Of a DNA stretch of 64,000 nt, positions 26,478-38,826 are shown piece by piece. The DNA lies in the NCBI GenBank assembly GCA_945643635.1, contig CALZFC010000018.1:2394001-2458000 (forward strand), given 5' to 3'. This DNA comes from Allodiplogaster sudhausi. Taxonomy: Eukaryota > Nematoda > Chromadorea > Rhabditida > Diplogasteridae. The first letter of the stretch is position 1, and each line of letters opens with the position of its first letter. Under the pieces are notes generated by a model. The model did not search any database, had not been told where the DNA came from, and saw only the letters and a list, made by a program, of their open reading frames with translations. The position numbers and the translations under genes were made by a program.

Positions 26478-29400
26478 ATGCTTCTTCTCTCGCGACTTCT
26501 CCGCCGGAAGAAGTTGGCGGCCGGCCAACTGGAGACTCCTCTCAGACGCTGTCTCTCCACCTTCGATCTGACCATTCTCGGATGCGCTCACATGATTGGC
26601 ACTGGCATCTTCATTCTTAGTGGTTTGTTTTCGATTAAATTAAATTCGCTTTTTTTTCAAAAAAAAAAACTTTAGAAAAAAACATGCTATTGTTTAGAAA
26701 TGAATTTGAAATCTTGAATCCAGGAGAAGTGTTGAAGAACAAAGCGGGTCCGTCAATCGTCTTGTCCTTCATAATCGCCGGTTTCGCAGCTCTCTTGTGC
26801 TCGCTCTGCTATGCCGAGTTTGGAGCAAGGTCAGAGAATGAGAAGTGCAAGAGTAGAGGAGTGATGAGAGTGAAGAGAGAAAGAGAAAGAGAGAGAGAGG
26901 GAAGAAAGAAAGAGAAAGAGAGAGAGAAATAAAGATAGAGAGCGAGAGAGAGAGAGGAGAAGATAGAGAGAGAGGGTATGCAAGTATGCTTGCAAGTGGA
27001 CTGGCGGATGACTATATCAAACAAGCGTTGAACGCGGCCCGATAGTGTTATGATGGAGTGGCTTGAGCATCTTAATGTTCTATATTGCTTATTTAAATAT
27101 TTTCCTCCTTTCTTTTCTGATATCACGATAATGGGCTTTGAAGATATCCTCGCGCCGGCAGCGCGTACACGTACGCTTACATTGGACTCGGCGAGCTGTT
27201 CGCCTTCCTCATCGGATGGAACATCATCCTCGAATACGCTGTGGGCGCCGCTGGTTTGGCCACTTTGAGTTTCCGAGCGAGAGAGAGAAAAGAAAGGCAA
27301 TATTATTTTCCTCAGCAACCTCCAGTGCTCTCTCCGCGTACGTGGACAGCCTTTGCGACAATGCGATCAGCAACTTTACCATCTCAATTACCGGCGAGAT
27401 GGGAGGGGTAAGTAAACATTTTTAAGCCTGAAAAAGTGGAAATGACATTGGAAATTCAAAAGAATATTGTCGTTGTTCTTTTTCTGTCTTATATATTTTT
27501 TTTTAAAGTAGACAATATTTTCTTTTACATTTATGTACAGTCCCGCCCAGGATCTTGGTACTAAGGAGGGATCGGATGCATCGGAGGGATCCAAATGCAT
27601 CCTCGCTAATAACAATTGTCCTAGGAAAGACTAAAATATTTTAAATGGTACATTAGTTTGCTCATAGAGAACGGATGCTACTGTTAAAAAATCGATAATT
27701 TCTTATCATTTGATAAGAAGTTATCAGTTTTTGCCTATAAAAAATTTCATTTTAAATATTTTTTAAAGAAATTTTTCCTGTACCATTATTTTGTCTCTAC
27801 GCACATCCCCAAATAATAATATAAGAGATTTTATCATTGTTAACCGAAATCGTTAAATCAGACCTTATCACACATGTTCATGTTATGTGAAGATTCGCCT
27901 TACGATATTGATGCAAAATATAAAAGCCGTTTTCAAAACAAAGCATCCGTTGGCGATAAATTTTTAATTGTGTTTACTTTGTATGATTTTCTTCAGGATT
28001 CCCCATTGTCTTTGTCTTTCTCTCAATGTTAGCCCGGTATGATTTATTCAAATCTAGGTTGCTGCACTCGTATTGAATCTTAGAGTTTTGTCGCGCACGA
28101 TTTTCGCGTTCGGTTTAATTACCCAAGTTTGAGGTAGCGAAATAGCACAGGCAGAGAAAAAAAGGGTTAGGCTCCGCCCCCTCGGCCTGCGAGGCCTCCC
28201 TGCCCTGTTCTTTCTCAATAAATAACGCAAGTAAACACAATCAGGAATATATCGTCAACGGATGCTTTGTTTTGAAAACTCTTTTCATATTTAGCTTCAG
28301 CATCGTAAGGCGAATCTTCACATAACATGAATATGTGTGATAAGGTCTGATTTAACGATTTCGGTTAACAATGATAAAATCTCTTATATTATTATTTGGG
28401 GATGTGCGTAGAGACAAAATAATGGTACAGGAAAAATTTCTTTTAAAAATATTTAAAATGAAATTTTTTATAGGCAAAAACTGATAACTTCTTATCAAAT
28501 GATAAGAAATTATCGATTTTTTAACAGTAGCATCCGTTCTCTATGAGCAAACTAATGTACCATTTAAAATATTTTAGTCTTTCCTAGGACAATTGTTATT
28601 AGCGAGGATGCATTTGGATCGATGCATCCGATCCCTCCTTAGTACCAAGATCCTGGGCGGGACTGTATGTGCTACATAGAACTCGTCCGTTATCGCTCGC
28701 TACCCGGATGTGCTGGCCGTTCTGCTCGTGATTCTCGTCTCTTCTGCAGTTGCACTCGGGCCCAAGCAATCGCTCCGCTTCATGACGCTCTTCTCCGTCT
28801 TCAAGTTTCTTGTAAGTTCTATAACAAACATTATTCAAACTTTTGAGAATTGGTCAAATGGTTTTTTAAAGATAATTATAGCACTAATGGTAAACATGTT
28901 GTATACTTGCTTCAAAGGTTATCGCGCTAACCATTTGCTACAGCGCGTTCTTTGTCGACTTTGCCAACTGGCACGGAGTAAACTCTACAGGAAATCTACG
29001 CTTCTTCCCCTTCGGAATCGACGGTACACCATTTTTATTCACTTGACAATGTAAATGAAAAACGTGCGTTGATAACTTGATATTCATTCAGGAACACTAA
29101 AAGGCGCCGCCACTTGTTTCTTTGCATTTATCGGATTTGAAGGATTGGCTACCGCTGCCGAAGAAGCAAAGGGTGCGTTTTTGATATTCTATACTGCTTG
29201 GCATTCCTTTTTTCTATATCAGAAGTTGATATACATATGCTTAGAGTTACTCTTTCATTGTAAATGTATATGCATTTTTAAATGTTTTTTTTTTTAAGTT
29301 GAGAAAGGCTTATCGTATTGTTAGAGCCTGCGAAATCGCTTCCTCGCGCTGCCGTACTCGCGATGCTGACCGCGACGCTTGTCTACGTGCTCATGTCGGG

Positions 29401-31366
29401 CACGCTCTCACTCATGGTGCCAATCGACATTGTCAGCATTCCCTATTTTGAAGAAAAAGAAAATTCCAAATAAAACTTTAATTAATATGTAAATTTAATT
29501 TTGCTTGCTTCTTTTAGGAATGACACATTATTTTATTATTATTTAAGCAAGAAGCAAAAAAAGTGCATTATAAAGCGTCGATTTGAAGATCGACGAAAAA
29601 TCTGCGTTTCCATCTGCGTTCGCCGTGCACGGCGTCGAATGGGCGCGCTTCGCAGTCGCCATCGGCGGCATCTGCGCCATGACCGCGGCGCTCGTATTCA
29701 TTCAATCAATATTACTATTAATTAATATGATTAATATAGAATATAATTAATATACAATTAGTGAAATCATATAGAAAAATATAGCTCATAAATAAATTTG
29801 AGTGCGCCGGACTCTTCTCGCTTCCTCGTAGCGTGTATTCAATGGCAAGCGACGGTCTTCTCTTCGCTTGGTGGTCTCGAGTGAACGCGCGAACGCGGGT
29901 TTCTTGCAGCTGCTTCTTTTGCGTCATATTATATATTTTGAATTGAAATATTTTAAAACGTAATTTTCTCATTATGAAAGGTGAAAAAAAAAATTTTTTT
30001 TATAGCAAAATTCCACTATTTGTAGAGGCCAATAAACGCATGCATCACCTTTTCGTTACTTGTCTGTACGATGACATTCCTCTTCGATCTGGACGCATTA
30101 GTCGACTTCTTGTCAATAGGTTCGACAATTGACGTATTAATAGGCGTCTTTGAAATTGTTTGTATATTTTAGCTAGTTTTTAATACGGCATGTAAATAGG
30201 CAAAGATATTTTCCACAAATCTTATCCATCTCTGTAGGAACTTTAATGGCCTACACGGCCGTTTCGGCTGCCGTCATTGTTCTTCGGTATCAGCCGGGCA
30301 GAAATACTGAAGGGAAAGTTGATCGAGGTGTGATCTACCTATATGAGTTTTAGACAAGTATTATAGATGCATAATATCTTCAGGTGGCACACTTCGACTT
30401 CCCATCCCTTTTCTCTCTTCACACTCGGGTACTCCTCTGATCCTTGCATGCCTCTCAGTCATGGTTGCTAGCTTCGCCTCCATGGGTGTGCTATTCAACC
30501 ATCTGGATAGGAGCAATGTTTGGTGCATTGTCAGTGATGGATAAACTTCACTAATTCTTCTCCATTCAAAATTCTTTCATTTATCATTTTCCTTTAAAAA
30601 AATATTTGAATGGTCAAAGAAATTCCGGGTATTACAGATCGGTATTTCGCTTTTATTTTTACTCGGCTTCTCATGTGTCGCTGTGATAGCATGCCATCGG
30701 CAAAACAATACCCAGCTTACGTTCAAGGTAGCCAATTATCTGTGTATATTGTTATTATTTGTGCATTTTGTGTTATTATTTCTATATATATATATGAACA
30801 TATACATGAGTATTTTTATTTCCATGTATTTTTTATTATTTTGTTATAACTTTTAATGTGATACTTTTTCTCCCGTCCAGGTCTTTCCTCACTTTTGCTC
30901 CTCCTCTCTCTAACTCTTTATATCTCTCTAGCTGTAGTATCTGTCTCTCTCGGTCTCTCTCTCTCTCTTTTTCTCTCTCTCACTACATCTTGATTGACCA
31001 GACTCCACTCGTGCCGTTCCTCCCGTCCTGCTCGTTGCTCATCAACATTCTCATGATGTGCCAACTGGCTACGCTCACTTGGCTACGCTTCTGGATATGG
31101 ATGGCAATTGGTAAGACTAGGATAATAGTGTTCTTGCTCTATTAACTCCTCTTTATAGGCGTCGTCATCTACTTTGCCTATGGAATGCAGCACAGCAAAG
31201 AGAATGGAAGACCGAATTCTGATCTGGTGACCTTTTTTTTAAACAATTAAAAAATTCTTGAGCGATAATTTCTTTTCTTTGAAAACGCAATACTTTGCAG
31301 GTGTCCGATTGCAATGCACAAATGGGTGATCTTGACAATGCAGATGAGAAGAAATCGACTTCGTAA
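26478..31366 (+). CDS. Cationic amino acid transporter (CAT, SLC7 family), copy 2, intact
   Basis: Seventeen exons: 26478-26622, 26724-26829, 27144-27253, 27316-27407, 28680-28811, 28918-29023, 29092-29172, 29325-29431, 29589-29693, 29803-29898, 30026-30119, 30238-30327, 30384-30529, 30638-30727, 31002-31110, 31159-31226, 31301-31366. They give about 580 residues with every phase consistent. Nearly all exon lengths equal those of copy 1, showing tandem duplication. CAT motifs are present: [74 protein letters not shown] and [11 protein letters not shown]. Intron 4 (27408-28679) hosts a 1128 bp foldback transposon ending only 14 bp from the exon 5 acceptor. Intron 2 carries a GA microsatellite. 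The C-terminus ([10 protein letters not shown]) is unlike copy 1, so sorting or regulation may differ. Confidence 0.93.
27538..28665. mobile_element. Tc1/mariner-type foldback element, copy A (1128 bp)
   Basis: It starts CAGTCCCGCCCAGGATCTTG and ends with the inverse, ...CCTGGGCGGGACTG, flanked by TA on both sides (27536-27537 and 28666-28667). This is the classic Tc1/mariner target-site pattern. The inverted arms are about 400 bp each (about 27538-27960 and 28262-28665) with a unique core of about 300 bp. No transposase remains, so it is non-autonomous. It lies in intron 4 of CAT copy 2. A second copy with the same core orientation relative to its host gene is at 49204-50324. Confidence 0.92.
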
Positions 31367-33139
31367 GCGAAGTCAACATTTCGGAAGGATTTTTGGCAGC
31401 ACAAATCTATGCAAGATATTAATCTTTCTCCTCAGCATCAGCATTGTTTGTGCTGCTGCATGGAATGTGCTCGTAATTAGTGACGGCTGGGATGTGCTCT
31501 TCGATTCGCTCATAAGCCGGATTGTTGACTGGCCGATCGTTTTATGGTTTTTTGGACGGATCAGCCCGAGAACAATAGAACACACTTTCTCCAGTCTTTC
31601 TCTTTCTCTTTGTTTCTCGGTCTTTCGCTCTCTCTCTCTCTTTTTCTCTCTTTCTCTCGCTCTCTTGTCGATCATCAAACCAACAGCAACCATCTACATC
31701 AACCAAGGCTCAAATGCTTCTTGTGCTATTGTTTTTCTCCATGATAATGTAGAACGATTTGCTAATCGTAAATAAGGAGCATTTAACGTGCAATCTGTTT
31801 ACTTCCATGTTTGAACGTTCCGTGTGATAACAGAAAGCTGGCTATTATTTGATCTATCGAACCTTCCAATTTCTGCCAGATGATCGAAGGAAGCAATGGA
31901 TAACAGTATCTAAGAATGTACAGAAAGGTAGAGAAATAGCAGAAGAAAGAGAGCATAGAAAGAGGATAGAGAAATAATGAGACATGGAAGGAAAGAAAGG
32001 AGGCTTGCATTCTCGAGTTTCAATAATCAGCAGTCATAAGGTTAGGTTGTGATATAAGAGGCTAGAAGACCATCACTGACAATGGGAGCAGAGGATCATA
32101 AAGTTAGGGCGTAGTTTAGTTAAAATTTTTATCTTTAAGACTAATTTGTGGCAATTCCACGGATCAACAGCATTAAACGTCCGCTTAGAGGAGGACAAAA
32201 GTAATCACAAAGCTCTCTCGTCGTTGTGACAAAAAGGCGCGAATGCAAGAATGAGCTTTTGGCACCTTAAAATGTATAACATCCACTGAAAATGAGAACC
32301 TTCGACAAGCAGATCGAACCTGTCCAATATGGCATTCACTCGCAGTGAATGCTGCCTCCCTTCGCCCCTCCCAGACTTTCTCTACCTTTTCACCCTTCCT
32401 ATCTTCCCCTTTCCCTAACACTTTTCCTCTCCATCACTCTGCCTTCCATATTCTATTGCTCCTCACTCGTGTCAAAATTCTAGTCAAACTTGCACCAATT
32501 TTTCCCCCTCGCTCCCGTGACTCTTTCTTTATACATTATCTTCACTTCATAGTCTATCTCTCATTTCCGCTTGCCTTTTTCTAGTTGCCGTTTCCTACTG
32601 CTAGTCATCAAAGTGATAGACACTCTCTGCAATTGTTCCGAGCTTATGAGAATGTGATATTATTCTCATGCATATTTTGTTGTTTTGTTTTGCATCCTTA
32701 CTTTAGTTTTATTTTCTTGTGCTCTTAACTCATCGATCTCTCCCACACTGCCCTATCATCGAATCACATTTTACGCCCTTCCTTCTCCACTGGTCAGACT
32801 TATTCATCCAGCTCTTTATGGCGTCGGTCACAGAAAATACGGCCTTCTGTCCATACATTTTCTGCTAAATTATGCGTGCCTGAACATGTTATCGTTCATT
32901 AGTATGATTCAATATATTATCATCAGCCGTTCCAATCCAATTATAGCCCGTGCTAATTAGCAAGAAAAGCGCCTTGTTTGCAGTATTTATCATTTGTATT
33001 CATGTTGCATTTGTGCTTACTCAGGTTGTATTTGTGGTCTATATAAAATAATTAAAAGAGCATGTAGTTGCGTCTCTCTAAATCACAATTATGCCAGGAA
33101 AAGGCGCGAATTCAAACGTCATTTATTGGCTCCCCAACT
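31367..33139. other. Intergenic region between CAT copies 2 and 3
   Basis: No supportable gene. It contains a CT-rich patch at 31595-31660 and a CT-biased stretch at 32360-32580. The long ORFs lack recognisable domains and follow base composition. Confidence 0.6.
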
Positions 33140-34440
33140 AGGCGCACAATGTCCTCCTCGCTGGTCACTCGCCTCTTCCGGACGCAGAAGATAGCAGAAG
33201 TGGGCGATCTGCAGACGCCTCTGAAGAGATGCCTCACCACCTTCGACCTCACTGTCATGGGCATTGCGCACATGATCGGAGCGGGCATTTATGTGCTGGC
33301 TGGTCAGACATTAGTTTTGTTTGTATTAATCAAAAGCAACATATAAAAGAATAATCAGACAAATGAAGAATTACAAAACAAAAATTGATGTTCTATGTGC
33401 ATGTTGAGCGCGATACTATTTTAAAATTATCATATTATTACATTTATTAATTTTTATTTTTAAATAATTAGGAAAGAAAAGGATGATTTAGGCACTGTTC
33501 TGAAAAATGTGGCCGGTCCCTCGGTTGTCGTCTCATTTATGCTCTCTGGCTTCGCAGCTCTTCTCTGCGCGCTCTGCTACGCCGAGTTTGGAGCCAGGTC
33601 AAGATGAAGTCTAATCATTTTACTATACCGTTTAATCATTTTCTTTGTACCAACCCTAGTTCTCTTCTTATCTTATCCTTTCCAGATCTAAGTCCATTTT
33701 CACCATTTTAAATCAATTATCCCGTTATGACAATATTTGTTACCAAGAGACGACCTTGTAGAAATTGAAAAGATCAATAATCCTGCTTTGGTTCGCCGCT
33801 TGATTGCAGTTCGTGACTTTTCTTGATATGTCTGTTGGTCAAAAGAGAGAGCGAGATAGTGACAGAGATTGACAGTGAGGGAGAGAGAGTAAGAGACAAA
33901 CAGAGAGCATCTGAGAGAGTTGACCGGAATTGAGTCTATCATTGTCTCATTGTTTCTCTGCTACGCATTAATCTTCAAAGGCGTATATCAGACAAGAATG
34001 TTGATGCGTGGGATGTGCACGGACAGGTTCTAACATAAGCTATTAGTGAGAATGAATATATCAGTGTGATCATCAATGAACTATGCATCAGGGGTGTATC
34101 GGAATTCCGAATTCCGAATTCCGTGGTGCTATTAATCTAGGAAGAAAAAAGGGCGAAAGTTGAGCTCAACTTTTTAACAAAAAAGATTGAGGTTGAACTC
34201 TGAAACAAGCTGATTAGTATGGAAAAGAAGAAAGATGGGCCCAACTTATTCCAAAAAAGATCCCATCTTTAAGAAACGTGCTCAGCTAAAAAGTGGTCTA
34301 CATAACACTCAACTCTTTTTCTAACTGCAAGAGTGTGGAAGACGAGAGAGGAAAAGGAAGCTATAAATCATTGCTCCGTTTGGTCTCTCACTTTTGTGTA
34401 CTCTCTCGCCAAGTAATAAGCATTATTCTTGATACTCGAG

Positions 34441-35902
34441 GTACTCGGAACGAACTGGCGGCGGTCTAGACCTCGAAGAAGAACGCCGACTTGAAGAAGC
34501 ACGTGATGGCTTTGTTCCCGCGGAGCTGGAGCTACTCGACAATTATGGGCATACCCCAGCTTTTGCTGGGATCTCCGACATAGGGGAATCACAGCTGATT
34601 CCTCCCCGTGCCAAGGTCAGCGAAATCCTTTTTGTATATACATACATATATTGGCAAGGATAAATTTTCTCTTGTATGATGCACATCCTTTTATTTAGAA
34701 GAATCGCTCACAAGTAGAGTCACGCGCGAGTAACGACTCTTCGTCAAGTGTTTTTTCGGCGCACGATTCCGGCCTGTTCGATCACGAAGAAGTGATCGCG
34801 TATAATGAACAGGTTGCTGACAATTTTATGTTTACAGGATGTTTGGATTGGAGGTATACTTAGGAGAGAATTCTTCTTTATGTTTATTTCAGGAAGATGA
34901 CTTTCGCGAGCCAATGAAGCATAATGGCCAAAAGCGGCGCGCTGCTTCTGAGCGTGACGTGCGGATTGGCACCGTGCGACTATTGGAGGTTTCTTTTTTT
35001 AAATATATGTTTTATAAAGGCTTTTGAAGGCTTTATTCGGTAATACAAAGCGTAAACTAAATCTATTCGTTAAAAAAGTAGTTGCTGCTTGTGAGGAACA
35101 GTTGTTAAGATGTGAATGTTATTGAGGAGCAAAGACAAGCTGGAGTCGCCATTCGTGAACTTGCCGAAGAAGCAAGAACGTGCGTTCTCATCACGACACG
35201 TTCTGTTCAAAGGATGACACGGGAAGCAATTAAGGTCAATTCTTTTTTTGCATCTATGCGCTATTGCTTTCTTTCGCTAAATGAAGGCTAATTGAATCGT
35301 AAACTTGCTAATTAATGCTGTGAATTGTGCTTCGCACCTTTTTTTGTTGCTTTCACAATACACTTACTTTCATTTAGATGATTCGAGACTTTCGTGCAGA
35401 GCTTGCGCATGCACCGCGGCCAATTCAGGTTCGGAAAACAAGTGAAAGAATTAATAATATAGATTACTTGACTTTTTTATTTGCAGACTGTTTCTCTTAG
35501 CATGGATAGCGACGATGGGAGCGTTTTTGATGCTTCGAATGGCCAGGAATCTCCATTGAACATACAAGTTAGTATTTTTATACCCCGTCCTGTTTATAAA
35601 GGATATTTCTCTGCTTTTCTTTGCTTCGAATACCGTAGCCTATCAGCAAGATTTTTGATATCGTACTCCTTACTCCTTATCTTTTACAGGATACTGATAA
35701 TGCGACCGAAGCCTTCCCTCAGCGTTCATCTGCATCTTTTCATTCTCGAAGTGGAGTGGCCGCGCGTCTGTCTGCATCTTCTCATTCTGGAAGTGGAGTT
35801 GTCCCTCGTCTCTCTGCATCTTCTCATTCCGGAAGACAAGGGTTGACTCGTCTCTCTGCATCTTCTCACTCTGGAAGTGGATTTTTCCCTCGTCTGAAGT
35901 AA
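34441..35902 (+). CDS. PIF/Harbinger accessory (ORF1-type) protein, 5' end unclear
   Basis: Seven exons: 34441-34615, 34699-34812, 34893-34988, 35127-35234, 35378-35428, 35487-35567, 35690-35902. They join in phase, about 247 codons. The protein is charged: an acidic/arginine-rich start (LDLEEERRLEEARDG), a basic KHNGQKRRAASERDVR segment, and a C-terminal tail with about four Ser-rich repeats of the type RLSASSHSGSG. Harbinger elements usually encode a second, DNA-binding protein (Myb/SANT-like) that helps the transposase. I cannot see a definite Myb fold, so the role is inferred from position. The first exon (start codon) is not identified; an in-frame TGA at 34430 limits the upstream extension. 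The reading frame is undamaged. Confidence 0.6.
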
Positions 35903-36028
35903 ACTTGTTAGATTGCATATTTTTTATAGATTTATTTACCATATTTAGAGCAAATAGTTATAGTCTTTTTATTGCTTATTATAGTTGTTTGCAGATATTC
36001 CTTGAAAAAAAGTTTATTCAATAATAAG

Positions 36029-37269
36029 TTAGAGATTGTTAGCCATGTGGGTTCGCGGGTCAATAGCTTGTGGTTTGTGAATCATGGTTGCCTGTCTGGG
36101 AAGGGGAATTGGGTATCCACCGGTGACGTTGTCGATGACGAGATTGTGAAGGGCAATCGATGCCATTATGAAATCAACTGCCACCTTCGGTTGGACTCTC
36201 AGCTGTCCTCGGAGGCAGCTAAATCTCCGCTTTAGCATGCCAATCGATTGCTCGACCAAAACCCGGGTCCTTCTATGCTTGCGGTTAAATGCAATTTGGG
36301 CGGGTGTCCTAGGATCTCTATATGGGGTGACAATGAAGCGGGAGCAAGCAAATCCGGAACCTCCTAGCAAGACGTAGCCATCGGGAATATTGCCTCGTGT
36401 AGGTTGGAGTGTGCATCGTGTAGGTTGGAGTGTCTGTAGATGAAAGAGTCATGACAACTACCCGGGAACTTAGCATTTGCATAGATAATGCGACCCACAG
36501 CGTCGCACACGAGTAGAACATTCAATGCTGTGAACCCCTTTCTCGTAAGAAACTGCCAAGGAGAGTCAACTGGGGCCATGATAGGCACAAGGGTTCCATC
36601 GATTAGACCCACGATATCTAAAATGAGTATTTTATTTGAAGATGATAGATATAGTGGTTATGGATTCTGTATGAGAGAAAATATTCTAGAAATATTTAGT
36701 AGTTGTTATTGTTGTTTACTTGTTTTCTTTATTTGTTGCAGTTTCCCGGTTTGTTAGATAAAGAATTGTTCTGGTTATCTTACTTGAAAATTTACATCGG
36801 CGCGCAAATGCAGCAGCCGCTCCAGTGCAATATCGAACACTTGTCACGGGAAATCGGACAAGTTGCGTCCACAAGGGATGCATCCCGGGAAGAGCTCGAT
36901 CGAGCACGTTTGAAATGGTCCCCTGGCAACACCCGAAAAGATCCGCCAAGACTGCTTGAGATGCGTTCGTCAACAGTGCGCGTAGCATGATCAACACCTA
37001 GTACCGTATATGCTACAGTAGATTAGCTACAGTTGATGTAGAAGAAGCAACATTAAAATGACTTGATTCTCCGCAGTCATCGCCCAGCCGCCGAGTGAAT
37101 GGTGGTTCAGATTAGCAGCTAGTCGCTGCACAAGCCGCCGAATCTGCCTTGGCGACAAGCGAAATCGTTCCTCGAGTAGGCGCTCATTCGGTGAGAAGAA
37201 GGCCAGGGGATGCTGGCGGATGTACCGCAGATTGGGGTGTCGATTGCGAATGGGAAAGAGATTTATCAT
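36029..37269 (-). pseudogene. PIF/Harbinger transposase (HARBI1-like DDE_Tnp_4), degenerate
   Basis: Pieces in order: 37269-37027 (RFRLSPRQIRRLVQRL), about 36980-36800 (VLADLFGCCQGTISNVLDRA, a helix-turn-helix), 36636-36364 (GLIDGTLVPI with the first catalytic Asp, then KFPGSCHDSF) and 36370-36029 (YVLLGGSGFACSRF...VEQSIGMLKRRFSCL with the catalytic Glu, then IALHNL). This is the DDE endonuclease that would cut and paste the element in the nucleus. Signs of decay: a frameshift separates the SNLHEA and IPDGYVLL segments, next to a 21 bp tandem duplication (SNLHDAH/SNLHEA). Also, the GDSG motif, thought to carry the second catalytic Asp about 35 residues before Glu, reads GGSG. Exon boundaries are approximate. 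Confidence 0.8.
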
Positions 37270-38785
37270 TTCTTAAAAGTAGCTTGAAATCTTGCAGGAG
37301 AGGAAGTGTAATCAAAAACAACAAAAAGCAAGAGAATATCCTCTGTCCTCTGAAACTAAACTCGATGCAATTGTATTGAGAGTTGAGCTCAACTCTAAAA
37401 AAAGTTCCATACAAAAAAGTCGAGCTCAGCTTCGTTTCCTCCTAGATTAATAGCACCACCTTCCTTTTTTTCCCTTCCGAATTCCGATTTCCGAATTCCA
37501 TTATGAAAGGGAGCCTTCCGAATTCCGAATTCCGAATTCCGTTATGAATTTTGTAGCTCAGCCGTGCACATTTTATGTATTAATCTAAGAAGAAAACTGA
37601 AGCCAGCCCTGAGAAAACTGACGATAATTTGGAGAAATGTTAATGAAGCTTTCATTTTTAGTCGGTCGAAATTAAATGTTTGGCGGATCTTTCATAAGAG
37701 GAGACCTTTTGGGGAGCGCATTTTGGTAAAACTGAAATAAATTTCCAAACATCACAACATATAAAGTGCTGACATAAACTTACAATTAGATGATAAAGTT
37801 ATCGCGTTTAAAGTAGATCGGTTAGTGGTTTGGGCACTGTACGGAACTCGATTAAAAAGGATTAGATCTCTAGGACCCCTGGGGCCCCGAGATACAGACC
37901 CCTCCAAAAATCAAGATTTCGTCTGACGCTTCGGCCTTGTTGGACTGTCGAGTTGGAGGGTGCCGATGGCAGCTGACGTTTCCCAGAGAGATGCCGTAGG
38001 GAGAGAGGTGAGAACGGACGCCGTTCGTAACGGAGCAGCAAGGCTGGAGAGGAGCATGGATTTATCATGCCTCGGCGATCTCCTTATCACTGAATTTCTC
38101 CACCGAGCCGACGATCACTGCCCATGTTTCCTTCTCCCGATTCTCTGCCTTTGTTCAGCGTGCGACTGCGGACGCGACGCGTAGGAGATAAACTGTCCTG
38201 GGAGTGAGGGGAGTGGCTGATAGAGGATATGATAAGTAGGGTGTCGGTGAATCAGTCGGGGCACTCCGCCAGCTTGGTCAGGCGACTGTTGTTCTCCTCG
38301 CACATCGACTTGAGTAGTGTGCCTTTCTGACGATGTGGACAACGAGGGCAACAGATGCTTTGATAGCGACGCAGGAAACGTCAAGATCTGGCGAAAGAGA
38401 GAACGTTTCGCTTTCCCATATCGATAGGGTGGGAAGAGATAGGAGCTGAGGTGAGAGCGATTATCTCTCGCCTGATCAGAGCGAGGAAATGAGTTGTGTT
38501 AAGAAAATATCTCCTCCACTGAACTAATTTTATATACTTTTTGCACATTTTGCTGGATAGAAGCTTTCCATGGGCGCGAGATACTGTTCAAAACCGAGAG
38601 AACAAAAGTAAATAAAATATTTTTCACAATGTTTTCTTCAGCTTTCACCCAAGATTTTAATAGCAATAGCACGGCAGAGCACATTCACCATCTAATCTCA
38701 CTGTTGTTTTATTTATGTCCCAAGCGCGGCAGATAGACCAAAAGTTAGAGAGAAAAAGTCCAATTTTCCTTATTGAAACTTGAAG

Positions 38786-38826
<41 letters not shown>

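Larger units (their letters stand above)
34124..37458. mobile_element. PIF/Harbinger DNA transposon nested in the hAT-like element
   Basis: The inverted ends TGGTGCTATTAATCTAGGA (34124) and its complement (ending at 37458) bound 3.3 kb. Inside are two convergent genes: an accessory protein on plus and a DDE transposase on minus, the two-gene arrangement of PIF/Harbinger elements. No clear 3 bp target duplication is visible (flanks CCG and CCT), perhaps because the flanks are themselves simple GAATTCC repeats. Confidence 0.75.

Noticed and set aside
27388..27615. ORF reading [18 protein letters not shown], also at 49080-49280
   Set aside because: It is the inverted arm of the foldback transposon in both places, not a gene.
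38115..38384. Possible hAT transposase remnant in 37.56-38.78 kb
   Set aside because: No recognisable hAT dimerisation or catalytic motif in any frame.
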